This document shows, one piece after another, positions 26,420 through 33,351 of a DNA stretch of 64,000 nt. A program made the translations under genes and the position numbers. Origin of the DNA: Streptomyces sp. CA-278952 (lineage in GTDB: Bacteria > Actinomycetota > Actinomycetes > Streptomycetales > Streptomycetaceae); contig NZ_CP112880.1 of the NCBI RefSeq assembly GCF_028747205.1, forward strand, positions 5,332,001-5,396,000. The letters run 5' to 3'. Numbering within the stretch: the stretch's first letter is position 1; the number at the start of each line of letters is the position of its first letter. The notes beneath the pieces are model-generated. The model was not told the DNA's origin, ran no database searches, and worked only from the letters and a program-made list of their open reading frames with translations.

Positions 26420-27171
26420 GGTGTGACTCCCATCGGTGGGACGAGTCCGGCCCCCCGCAGCGACGGCGCCGGTGCGGAGCGCCCGAGCCGGACGAACAGC
26501 CGGGTGAGCGCGTCGAGGGAGTGCAGCGCGCTGACCGCCACGGCCGCTTCGGCCCCCCGGCCGAGCGGCAGCCGGTCCAGCAGCGCGTACAGCTCGTCCA
26601 GGTGCTCCGTGTCGAGCACCGCGTGCTCCCGTACGGTCCGCAGCGCGGCGGCGGGCAGCCCGGTCAGCCGGGCGATGCGGCCGGTGAGGCCGGGGGCCGG
26701 CGCGTAGCCCTCCAGCACGGCGATGTAGCCGAGCAGGGCGACCGGGTGGTGGTGCTCGATCCAGTAGTACTGGGATCCGACGAGCGAGGCGACCAGGGGA
26801 GAGGGCAGCGGACCGAGCGCGTCCCCGGGGTCGCCGCCCGCCGCCCGGAGGTCCTCCAGCAGCCAGGCGTCATGGCCCTCCTCCTCCCGGATGTGCTCCT
26901 CCAGGTACGCGGCGAGCGGTGCCCCCAGCGGATCGCCGGACGCGGCCCGGACGCGGGCGCGGTCGAGGGCCAGCTCCATCAGCGGAACGGAGGCGCGGAT
27001 GACGGCGTGCATGGCGCACAGATACGTCCGGTAGCGCGGCAACAGCCCCTCGGGACGCCACATATGGTGCGTCGCGTTCCGGAACTCCGGCTCCAGTAGG
27101 AGGAGTTTGACCCGCAGACGTGCGGAGGCCCCCACGCACCCGAGCCGCGTACCGCCGGCCACCGCGCTCAT
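26416..27171 (-). CDS. Haem-oxygenase-like di-iron (iron-containing redox) enzyme
   Basis: 251 aa, all-helical. Three helices carry the expected iron ligands: EEHIREEEGHDAWLLEDL (Glu..His), YYWIEHHHPVALLGYIAVLE, and REHAVLDTEHLDELYALLD (His..Asp..His). This is the pattern of haem-oxygenase-like di-iron oxidases (HDO), which perform N-oxygenation, desaturation or C-C cleavage, and of related 'iron-containing redox enzymes' in RiPP clusters. Its start is coupled (ATGA) to the radical SAM stop. It probably modifies the product of the radical SAM enzyme or a small precursor; the substrate is unknown. Confidence 0.78.
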   Translation of the reverse strand: MSAVAGGTRLGCVGASARLRVKLLLLEPEFRNATHHMWRPEGLLPRYRTYLCAMHAVIRASVPLMELALDRARVRAASGDPLGAPLAAYLEEHIREEEGHDAWLLEDLRAAGGDPGDALGPLPSPLVASLVGSQYYWIEHHHPVALLGYIAVLEGYAPAPGLTGRIARLTGLPAAALRTVREHAVLDTEHLDELYALLDRLPLGRGAEAAVAVSALHSLDALTRLFVRLGRSAPAPSLRGAGLVPPMGVTP

Positions 27172-28292
27172 CGGGCGTCCGGCGCGTCGGTCCGGGGCGG
27201 CGGCGACCCGCCCGCGGCGACCAGCGGCGCGTACGCCGCGCAGCCGTGGCGGCGCACGACACCCTGCGCACCCTCCCGGGAGCCGCGCACCGCGGCCGTC
27301 AGGTCCAGCAGCGCCCCGGCCGCCCCGCCCGCCACGGCGAGGGCCCCGACCGCCGCCGCCTCGTCGTCGCCCAGCGCCCGGCAGCCGTCGCAGTAGGAGC
27401 CCGCCGGGGGGCCGGAGCCGTACCGGGCGGCCAGATGCGCGGGCCCGACCGTGCGGAGCATGCGCAGCACCGGGGACTCCAGCGTCCGGCCGCGTACGGT
27501 CGCCCAGTCGTCGACGCCGATGTGCCCGAGGTCCAGATGGGCCGGGACGGGCCGCCGGTCGACGGTGTCCTGGTTGCAGCAGGCCAGCACCCGGCCGTCG
27601 AAGGCGACCACCGGCCAGGCGGCCATCGAGCACGGCGACGCCGCCGCCGGGTCGGGGCCGGTGCGGGCGGGCCTCGCCCAGGAGGCCGCCCGGCCGAACG
27701 GCCGCACCTCGTTGACCAGGCTGGGGACCCGGCCGCCGAACTCCTTCTCCACCGCCCGGGTGATGTCGGCGAGATACGGGTCGGACGCGCCGGTCCCGGT
27801 GAGGTGGAAGCTCACGGCCACGCCCTCGTCCTGGATCCGGTGCAGGGCGCGGAACACGTCGGCGCGCGGGACCTCGCGCTCGTGGTGGACGTCGAGGGAG
27901 GCCGAGAAATGGTCGACGGAGCGGATCGCGCGCAGGATGGCGGGGGGAATCGCAGCACCTCTTCGGCCTCGCAGGCTCCCGCCCCGGGCGAAGAACATGC
28001 CGCTGAGCAGTGCGGTACGGGATCCGGCGCGGTGCGCCAGCGCGCTCAGCCGTTCGGCGAGCGCGGGCAGCAGCAGGGGCTCCCCACCGGTGAGCATGAC
28101 GACGTCGGGCCGGTTCTCCTCTGTGAACGAGCCGACGAAGCGCTCCAGTTGACCGCCGTCCGGTTCTTCCCGGGTGAAGAGGTCCGACCCGGTCGAGCAG
28201 TGCGCGCAGCGCAGGGGGCAGCGCCGGGTGAGGCCGAGGAGCAGACCGGCGGCCGGGTAGGGCCGCCGTGCGACGAGTTCGGCGAGTTCCAT
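27168..28292 (-). CDS. Radical SAM enzyme with C-terminal Cys-rich (SPASM/Twitch-like) region
   Basis: 374 aa from ATG 28292, with a perfect AAGGAGG 8 nt upstream. The 4Fe-4S motif is CPLRCAHC (Cys25, 29, 32); the SAM-binding GGEP is in MLTGGEPLLLPALA. Additional Cys occur in SPCSMAAWP, VLACCNQD and YCDGCRAL, typical of an auxiliary cluster region in peptide-modifying radical SAM proteins (sactionine, epimerase, C-C cross-link types). It is first gene of the minus-strand arm, divergent from two precursor peptides. A precursor or the small protein at 26201 is the likely substrate. Confidence 0.88.
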   Translation of the reverse strand: MELAELVARRPYPAAGLLLGLTRRCPLRCAHCSTGSDLFTREEPDGGQLERFVGSFTEENRPDVVMLTGGEPLLLPALAERLSALAHRAGSRTALLSGMFFARGGSLRGRRGAAIPPAILRAIRSVDHFSASLDVHHEREVPRADVFRALHRIQDEGVAVSFHLTGTGASDPYLADITRAVEKEFGGRVPSLVNEVRPFGRAASWARPARTGPDPAAASPCSMAAWPVVAFDGRVLACCNQDTVDRRPVPAHLDLGHIGVDDWATVRGRTLESPVLRMLRTVGPAHLAARYGSGPPAGSYCDGCRALGDDEAAAVGALAVAGGAAGALLDLTAAVRGSREGAQGVVRRHGCAAYAPLVAAGGSPPPRTDAPDAR

Positions 28293-28374
28293 GCGGGCCG
28301 CCTCCTTCGGGGCCGGGGCGCGTCGGGCGCGTACCCAGGCTGCGCGCCACCGGTTCGCGGACGGTCCGGCGGGG

Positions 28375-28391
28375 CTTCGGCGGCGGTATGG
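28375..28391 (-). promoter_or_regulatory. Promoter box of the radical SAM arm (17 bp)
   Basis: Read on the minus strand it is CCATACCGCCGCCGAAG, identical at 16 of 17 positions to the plus-strand box at 28475-28491. Each box points toward its own transcription unit, 83 bp apart. This suggests one activator for both arms. Confidence 0.6.
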
Positions 28392-28474
28392 GACCAGGTG
28401 GGGGCGGGTTCCCGGCCCACCGACGGGGCCGAAAAGCGGTGCTTTCCTCCCTCCGAACTGGCCCGATACCGACG

Positions 28475-28491
28475 CCATACCACCGCCGAAG
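28475..28491 (+). promoter_or_regulatory. Promoter box of the precursor/LanKC arm (17 bp), with an 11-bp spaced direct repeat
   Basis: CCATACCACCGCCGAAG, 122 bp before the first precursor ATG. Just upstream, GATACC at 28465 and CATACC at 28476 repeat with an 11-bp period, the spacing typical of SARP heptamer sites. A SARP gene lies at 33338-35317. Together with the 28375 box it accounts for the 320-bp gap 28293-28612, which otherwise has no gene. Confidence 0.55.
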
Positions 28492-28612
28492 CGATCGCCA
28501 GGCCCGGCTTCCTAACTTTCTCGGCAACGGCAGGCACCGGCCGGCCGCACCGGACACCGAGGGGCGCGCCCCACGGACCCGGACCCGCAGTGACGAGTGG
28601 ATGGAGACCGCC

Positions 28613-28774
28613 ATGTCCGAGAACACCAAGCCCGCCGCCGACGACACCAACGAGGCCCCCGAGGTCGAGGCGCACTCCGTGCTGGACCTCCAGGAGACGG
28701 CCGTCAACGCCGACCGCGACATCATCGCGCCCCCCGGCAACTGCATCAGCGTGCTGAGCGTCGTCGAGAACTGA
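28613..28774 (+). CDS. Class III-type RiPP precursor peptide, copy 1
   Basis: 53 aa, ATG 28613, with GGAG 6 nt upstream. The leader is acidic (MSENTKPAADDTNEAPEVEA) and contains SVLDLQET, the (L/I)xLQ recognition motif of class III lanthipeptide leaders. The C-terminal core is GNCISVLSVVEN. It has one Cys placed before two Ser (C-x-S-x-x-S) instead of after them, so the canonical S-x-x-S-x(n)-C labionin motif is missing. A second peptide follows 93 bp downstream with an almost identical ribosome-site region and leader start. It should be modified by LanKC (30754) and possibly by the radical SAM arm. Confidence 0.85.
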   Translation: MSENTKPAADDTNEAPEVEAHSVLDLQETAVNADRDIIAPPGNCISVLSVVEN

Positions 28775-28867
28775 TCCCCGCAGGCCGGACGCCCAGGAGA
28801 GATCCCCGGGGGCTCCGGTCGTCCCGCTGATTCCTGTCATCGCAGTGACGAGTGGATGGAGACCGCC

Positions 28868-29017
28868 ATGTCCGAGAACACCGAGCCCACCGCCGACGAG
28901 ACCCCCGAGGTCGAGGCGCACTCCGTGCTGGACCTCCAGGAGACCGCCGCCCAGGGCGGCGACCAGACCGACGGCAACTGCATCAGCCTGCTGAGCGTCG
29001 TCGAAGCGCAGCGCTGA
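28868..29017 (+). CDS. Class III-type RiPP precursor peptide, copy 2
   Basis: 49 aa. The 5' region from GCAGTGACGAGTGGATGGAG to the sixth codon is nearly identical to copy 1, showing recent duplication. The leader MSENTEPTADETPEVEAHSV is followed by LDLQETAA; the core is GNCISLLSVVEAQR. Between the copies the segment from LDLQET to the core has drifted (NADRDIIAPP versus AQGGDQTD) while GNCIS-L/V-LSVVE is kept, so the core is the selected part. The tails differ (N versus AQR). A strong hairpin follows at 29096, before the MFS gene. Confidence 0.85.
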   Translation: MSENTEPTADETPEVEAHSVLDLQETAAQGGDQTDGNCISLLSVVEAQR

Positions 29018-29095
29018 TCCCACCGGGCCGTGCGCCGCGGCGGGACGAGGCCGACGCCTCGCCGCCGCGGCGCCCGGACGACGGGGAGGCGGTAC

Positions 29096-29126
29096 GGGGC
29101 GGCTCCGTGAACACGGGAGCCGCCCC
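29096..29126 (+). terminator. Strong hairpin after the precursor genes (attenuator)
   Basis: GGGGCGGCTCC and GGAGCCGCCCC form an 11-bp perfect stem, which can extend through CGTG-AA-CACG with one bulged G. It lies 78 bp after the second precursor and 230 bp before the exporter. It would let the precursors be made in excess over exporter and synthetase. Confidence 0.75.
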
Positions 29127-29260
29127 GCCGCGACTCCGGCCGCCCCGCCGCGACTCCGGCCGCCCCGCCGCGACTCCGGCCGCCCCGCCGCGACTCCGGC
29201 CGCCCCGCCGCGACTCCGGCCGTCCTGCCGTGTTCCGGCCGCCCCGCCGTACTCCGCCCC
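29121..29260. repeat. 20-bp tandem repeat CGCCCCGCCGCGACTCCGGC
   Basis: Five exact copies (29121-29220) and about two degenerate ones. There are no spacers, so it is not a CRISPR array. The first copy overlaps the 3' arm of the hairpin. It fills most of the 339-bp gap between precursor 2 and the MFS gene; I see no gene there. Confidence 0.85.
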
Positions 29261-29356
29261 GCCCCGCCACATGACCCGCGTCCGCACAGCGGAGGCCCGT
29301 CTCTCACACCGCCTGCCCGACCACCGCCCTGCCCGACGATCTCCGGGAGCCCTCCG

Positions 29357-30742
29357 ATGGCCACGTCGCTCCGCTCCAACAGGGATTTCCGGCTGCTCTG
29401 GATGAGCGGCTTCTTCGCCGTTCTGGGCAGCCAGATGGGCGCCCTCGCGCTGCCCCTGCTCATCCTCAAGGAGACCGGCTCCGCCGTGCAGGCCGGTCTC
29501 GTGGGGACGGTGTCCGTCGGCGCCGTGCTGATCACGATGCTGCCGGGCGGGGTCATGGCCGACCGGGTCGAACGCCGCCGCCTGATGCGGCTGTGCGACG
29601 TGGGGAGCCTGGCCGCGGTCACCGCCCTGACCATCGCCGTGTGGAACGGGAGCGCCCCGATGCCGCTCGTCCTGCTGGTCGCGACCGCCGGGGCCGTGCT
29701 GAACAGCGTCTACGCCCCCGCCGCCTTCGGCCTGATGCGCGCGGTCGTGCCGCCGGACCAGATGGGCACGGCGACCGCACGCCTCCAGGCGCGTACCTCC
29801 ACCGTCCGACTGGTCGGCCCGCTCGTCGGCGGTGCGTTGTTCGGCGTGCACCAAGCCCTGCCCTTCACCGCCCAGTTCCTCGGGCTGTTGCTCTCGACGG
29901 TCTGCGTGGCCCTCGTGCGGACCCGCTCGGAGGCCAGGACCAAGGCCGGTTCGGTGTTCAGCCGCCGGGAACTCACCGCCGGCCTCACCTTCCTGTGGCA
30001 ACTGCCCTACCTGCGCACGGTGCTGCTCGTCTTCGGCCTGGGCATGAACTTCGCGTTCGGCGCCCTCACCTTCACCGCGCTCGCCGTCTTCTCCGAGGGC
30101 GGGCGCTCCGGCCTCGGCGGCGGCTTCGTCATCACCTGCGTCTCGGCGGGCGCCCTCGTCGGCGCGCTGCTCGCGCCCCGGCTCGCACCCGACCGCCACG
30201 TCCGGACGCTCATCGTCATCACCTGCTGGAGCTGCGTCGGGACGGCCGCCGCGCTGGCCTGGCTCAGCAGCCCGCTGCTGGCCGGCCTGTTGTGCGCGCT
30301 CTGCATGTGCCTGTCGACGATCGCCAGCATCGGCTTCCTCTCGACCCTGCTGGTCGTCACCCCGGAGGACCGGCTCGGCCGGGTGCAGAGCGCGGCGAGC
30401 TTCCTGTCCTCCGTCGTCCAGCCGTTCGGGCCCCTCGCGGGCGGCGCCCTGCTGACCGCTCTGGGCAGCCGCGCGGCCTTCGGGGTGACCGGGTGCGTGC
30501 TGGCCGTCTCGGCGGCCGTGGTGACGTTCGCCCCCTCCGTACGGGCCGGTGCGGTCCCCGATCCCGCCGGTGCGGTCCCCGATCCCGCCGGTGCGGTCCC
30601 GGCTCCCGCCGGTACGCGGACGCCCGGGGAACCCGCTCCCGAACCGGCTGGAGCCGCCCGGACCCACCAGGGGACCGCCGTGGAGGACCCAGCCCCGGCC
30701 CGACCCACCCCCGACCCCGCCGGTCGTCCCGGCGCACTCTGA
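29357..30742 (+). CDS. MFS exporter of the RiPP locus
   Basis: 461 aa with twelve hydrophobic segments of the MFS_3 (EntS-like) type: FRLLWMSGFFAVLGSQMGA at the N-terminus, the loop 2-3 motif GGVMADRVERRRLM, and QLPYLRTVLLVFGLGMNFAF mid-protein. The C-terminal 60 residues are a cytoplasmic tail with AGAVPDP repeats (18-nt DNA repeat at about 30545-30615). The stop is 11 bp before the LanKC start, so the two genes are co-transcribed. It probably exports the mature peptide; class III loci usually use ABC exporters, so an MFS here is somewhat unusual. Confidence 0.85.
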   Translation: MATSLRSNRDFRLLWMSGFFAVLGSQMGALALPLLILKETGSAVQAGLVGTVSVGAVLITMLPGGVMADRVERRRLMRLCDVGSLAAVTALTIAVWNGSAPMPLVLLVATAGAVLNSVYAPAAFGLMRAVVPPDQMGTATARLQARTSTVRLVGPLVGGALFGVHQALPFTAQFLGLLLSTVCVALVRTRSEARTKAGSVFSRRELTAGLTFLWQLPYLRTVLLVFGLGMNFAFGALTFTALAVFSEGGRSGLGGGFVITCVSAGALVGALLAPRLAPDRHVRTLIVITCWSCVGTAAALAWLSSPLLAGLLCALCMCLSTIASIGFLSTLLVVTPEDRLGRVQSAASFLSSVVQPFGPLAGGALLTALGSRAAFGVTGCVLAVSAAVVTFAPSVRAGAVPDPAGAVPDPAGAVPAPAGTRTPGEPAPEPAGAARTHQGTAVEDPAPARPTPDPAGRPGAL

Positions 30743-30753
30743 GGAGAAACGCC

Positions 30754-33351
30754 GTGCCCGGACCGCAGCAGACCCAGCTCTACTGCCTCGCCGACCGTAC
30801 GTACTACGACACCCCGGCCCGGCTGCGGGACGAGGAGACCCGCTTCCCGCTGGACTCCGCCCCGCCCCCCGAGGGCTGGCGCCGGACCCCGGGCGGGCTG
30901 TGGACCTCGATGCTGCCCGAACACGGCGAACCGGCCGCGCAGGGATGGAAGATCCATGTCTCCACCGTCCCGGAGGAGGCGGAGGCGACCCTCCGCGACA
31001 CCACCGGCGTCTGCCTCTCCCACCGGGTGCCGTTCAAGTTCCTCCGCAGCGAGCAGGCGCTCCTGCTGATGTCCGGCAAGTACATGTCCCGCTCCGGCGC
31101 GGGGAAGTTCCTCACGCTCTATCCGCCGGACGAGACCCTCTTCCTGCGGGTCCTGGACGAGCTGACCCGCGTCCTCGCCGGACGGCGGGGCCCCTACATC
31201 CTCAGCGACCTCCGGATCGGCGACACCCCGGTGCACGTCCGGTACGGGGCGTTCACCGCCCGCTGGTGCCAGGACGGAGACGGCGAACGCGTCCCCGCGC
31301 TGCGCCACCCCTCGGGCGAACTGGTGCCCGACGAACGCGGGGTGGTGTTCCGGGTGCCGCCGTGGGTCACCGTCCCCGAGGCGCTGCGCCCGCACCTGGC
31401 GGCCCGCGCGGCCGCCGGGGACGCCGCCTTCCCCTACACCGTCACCTCGGCCCTCCAGTTCTCCAACGCGGGCGGGATCTACCTGGCCCGGCACCGGGAG
31501 ACCGGCCGGCAGGTGGTGCTCCGCGAGGCCCGGCCGCACTGCGGACTCGACGGGGCCGGCGACGACGCGGTGACACGGCTGCACCGCGAACACCGGGCCC
31601 TGACCGCGCTCGCCGGACTGGACTGCGTACCGAGGGTGCACGGGGTGACGACCGTGTGGGAGCACCACTTCCTGATCGAGGAGCACATCGAGGGGACCAC
31701 CCTCCTGGAGGAGATCGTCGCCCGCTTCGCCCTCGTCCGCGGGGGCACCGCCGCCGAACTCGCCCCGTACACCACGTGGGTGGACTCCGTGACCGAACAG
31801 CTCACACGGGCGCTCGCGGCCGTGCACGGGCGCGGCCTGCGCTTCGGCGACCTGCACCCCAACAACATCATCGTCCGCCCCGACGGCCGCGTCGCCCTCA
31901 TCGACTTCGAGTACGCCACCGATCTCGACGACCCGGACACCCCGACGGCGGGCGCGCCGGGCCTCCAGGCGCCCGCCGGGACCCCCGGCGCCGAGGCCGA
32001 CGCCTACGCGCTCTGGGCGACCTGGCTTTCCATGCTCATGCCGCTCATGGAGATGGCCGGGCACGACCGGGCCAAGGCCCTGACCCTGGAACGCTGGGCG
32101 CGGCGCAGGTACGGACTGGCGGCCGACGCGGGCCCCCGCCGCCCCGCCGCCCTGCGGACCGTGGAGGACGGCCGGGAGGGGGAGATCGCGGCCCTTCTCG
32201 ACGGCCCCGCCCCCGACTGGGCCGGCCTGCGGACCCGACTGCTCGCCGGACTCCACGCGGGCGCGACGCCCGAGCGCCGCGACCGGCTCTTCCCCGGCGA
32301 CCCGAAGGCCTTCGCCACCGGCGGAAGCGATCTGGCGCACGGGGCCGCCGGCGTCCTCTACGCCCTCCACCGCATCGGGGCCCCCGTCCCGGACGCCTGG
32401 ACCGACTGGCTCGTGGCGGCCGCCCACCGGCGCGACCCCGCGTCACCCGGCGGCCTGTTCGACGGACTGCCGGGCACCGCGGCGGTGCTGGCGCTCCTCG
32501 GCCGCCCGGACGAGGCGCGGGAGCTGTTCGTCCGCGCCACCGCCGCCGCGCGCCCCTCCACCTCCGCCGATCTCCTGACCGGCCGCGCGGGCACGGCCCT
32601 GGCCGCCCTGCGGCTGGCGACGGCCGGCACGTCCGCCCCGGACCCGGAGCTGGTGGACGCGGCCCTGCGCACCGCCTGGGACCTCGACTGCCTGGTCCGG
32701 GGCGAAACGGCGTCACCCGGCGGCCTGTCCGCCCCGCCCTCCGCGGGGCTGCTGCGCGGCCTGAGCGGCGTCGCCCTGCTGCACCTCGAACTCCACGCGC
32801 TCACTGGCGAGAAGTGGCTGCCGCGCGCCGCCCGCACCGCCCTGTACCGGGACTCCGGTCACTGCGCCGCGATGCCCGACGGCACCGTCCAGGTCAAGGA
32901 CGGCCGCCGCCACCTGCTCTACCTCGACCAGGGCAGCGGCGGCTTCGCCCTGGTCGCCCGCGCCTACCTGGCCCGGCATGAGGCGCCCACGCTCGCCGCC
33001 CTGCTGCCCGGCGTGCACAAGGGTTGCACCAACGAGTTCGTCCGTGAACCGGGGCTGTTCACGGGGCGGGCCGGACTGGTCGCCACCGCGCGCCAGTTGG
33101 AGCGGGGCCCGGCCGGGCCCGGGGTCCTCGCCTCCGTACGCAACCTGTCCTGGCACCTGGTCGCCGACGGGGACCGGCTGCTGGTGCCCGGGGCGGGGCT
33201 GCGCCGCTGCTCCGCCGACCTGGCCACCGGGGCGGCCGGGCTGCTGCTGGCCCTGCACTTCCTGGCCGGGGCGGAAGCCGACGGGCCCTCCCACGGGAGC
33301 CCCGCCGACGACCGGCCGCACGACCTGCTGAAGCTGCTCACCCTGGGCTGA
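30754..33351 (+). CDS. lanKC: Class III lanthipeptide synthetase LanKC
   Basis: 865 aa from GTG 30754, with GAGGAG 9 nt upstream. Three domains: an N-terminal lyase region (residues 1-210, with FKFLRSEQALLLMSGKYMSR), a Ser/Thr-kinase-like domain (about 225-460, with VVLREARPHC, catalytic HGRGLRFGDLHPNNII and the metal motif LIDFEYATDL), and a LanC-like cyclase (about 520-865, LAHGAAGVLYALHR, LFTGRAGLVATA). The cyclase lacks the WCxG and CHG zinc ligands, which defines class III over class IV. It should phosphorylate and eliminate Ser/Thr in the precursor cores and form (methyl)lanthionine or labionin. Its 3' end overlaps the SARP gene by 14 bp. Confidence 0.93.
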   Translation: MPGPQQTQLYCLADRTYYDTPARLRDEETRFPLDSAPPPEGWRRTPGGLWTSMLPEHGEPAAQGWKIHVSTVPEEAEATLRDTTGVCLSHRVPFKFLRSEQALLLMSGKYMSRSGAGKFLTLYPPDETLFLRVLDELTRVLAGRRGPYILSDLRIGDTPVHVRYGAFTARWCQDGDGERVPALRHPSGELVPDERGVVFRVPPWVTVPEALRPHLAARAAAGDAAFPYTVTSALQFSNAGGIYLARHRETGRQVVLREARPHCGLDGAGDDAVTRLHREHRALTALAGLDCVPRVHGVTTVWEHHFLIEEHIEGTTLLEEIVARFALVRGGTAAELAPYTTWVDSVTEQLTRALAAVHGRGLRFGDLHPNNIIVRPDGRVALIDFEYATDLDDPDTPTAGAPGLQAPAGTPGAEADAYALWATWLSMLMPLMEMAGHDRAKALTLERWARRRYGLAADAGPRRPAALRTVEDGREGEIAALLDGPAPDWAGLRTRLLAGLHAGATPERRDRLFPGDPKAFATGGSDLAHGAAGVLYALHRIGAPVPDAWTDWLVAAAHRRDPASPGGLFDGLPGTAAVLALLGRPDEARELFVRATAAARPSTSADLLTGRAGTALAALRLATAGTSAPDPELVDAALRTAWDLDCLVRGETASPGGLSAPPSAGLLRGLSGVALLHLELHALTGEKWLPRAARTALYRDSGHCAAMPDGTVQVKDGRRHLLYLDQGSGGFALVARAYLARHEAPTLAALLPGVHKGCTNEFVREPGLFTGRAGLVATARQLERGPAGPGVLASVRNLSWHLVADGDRLLVPGAGLRRCSADLATGAAGLLLALHFLAGAEADGPSHGSPADDRPHDLLKLLTLG

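Noticed and set aside
29121..29260. Regular 20-bp repeats as a possible CRISPR array
   Set aside because: Units are directly adjacent with no unique spacers, and no cas genes are near.
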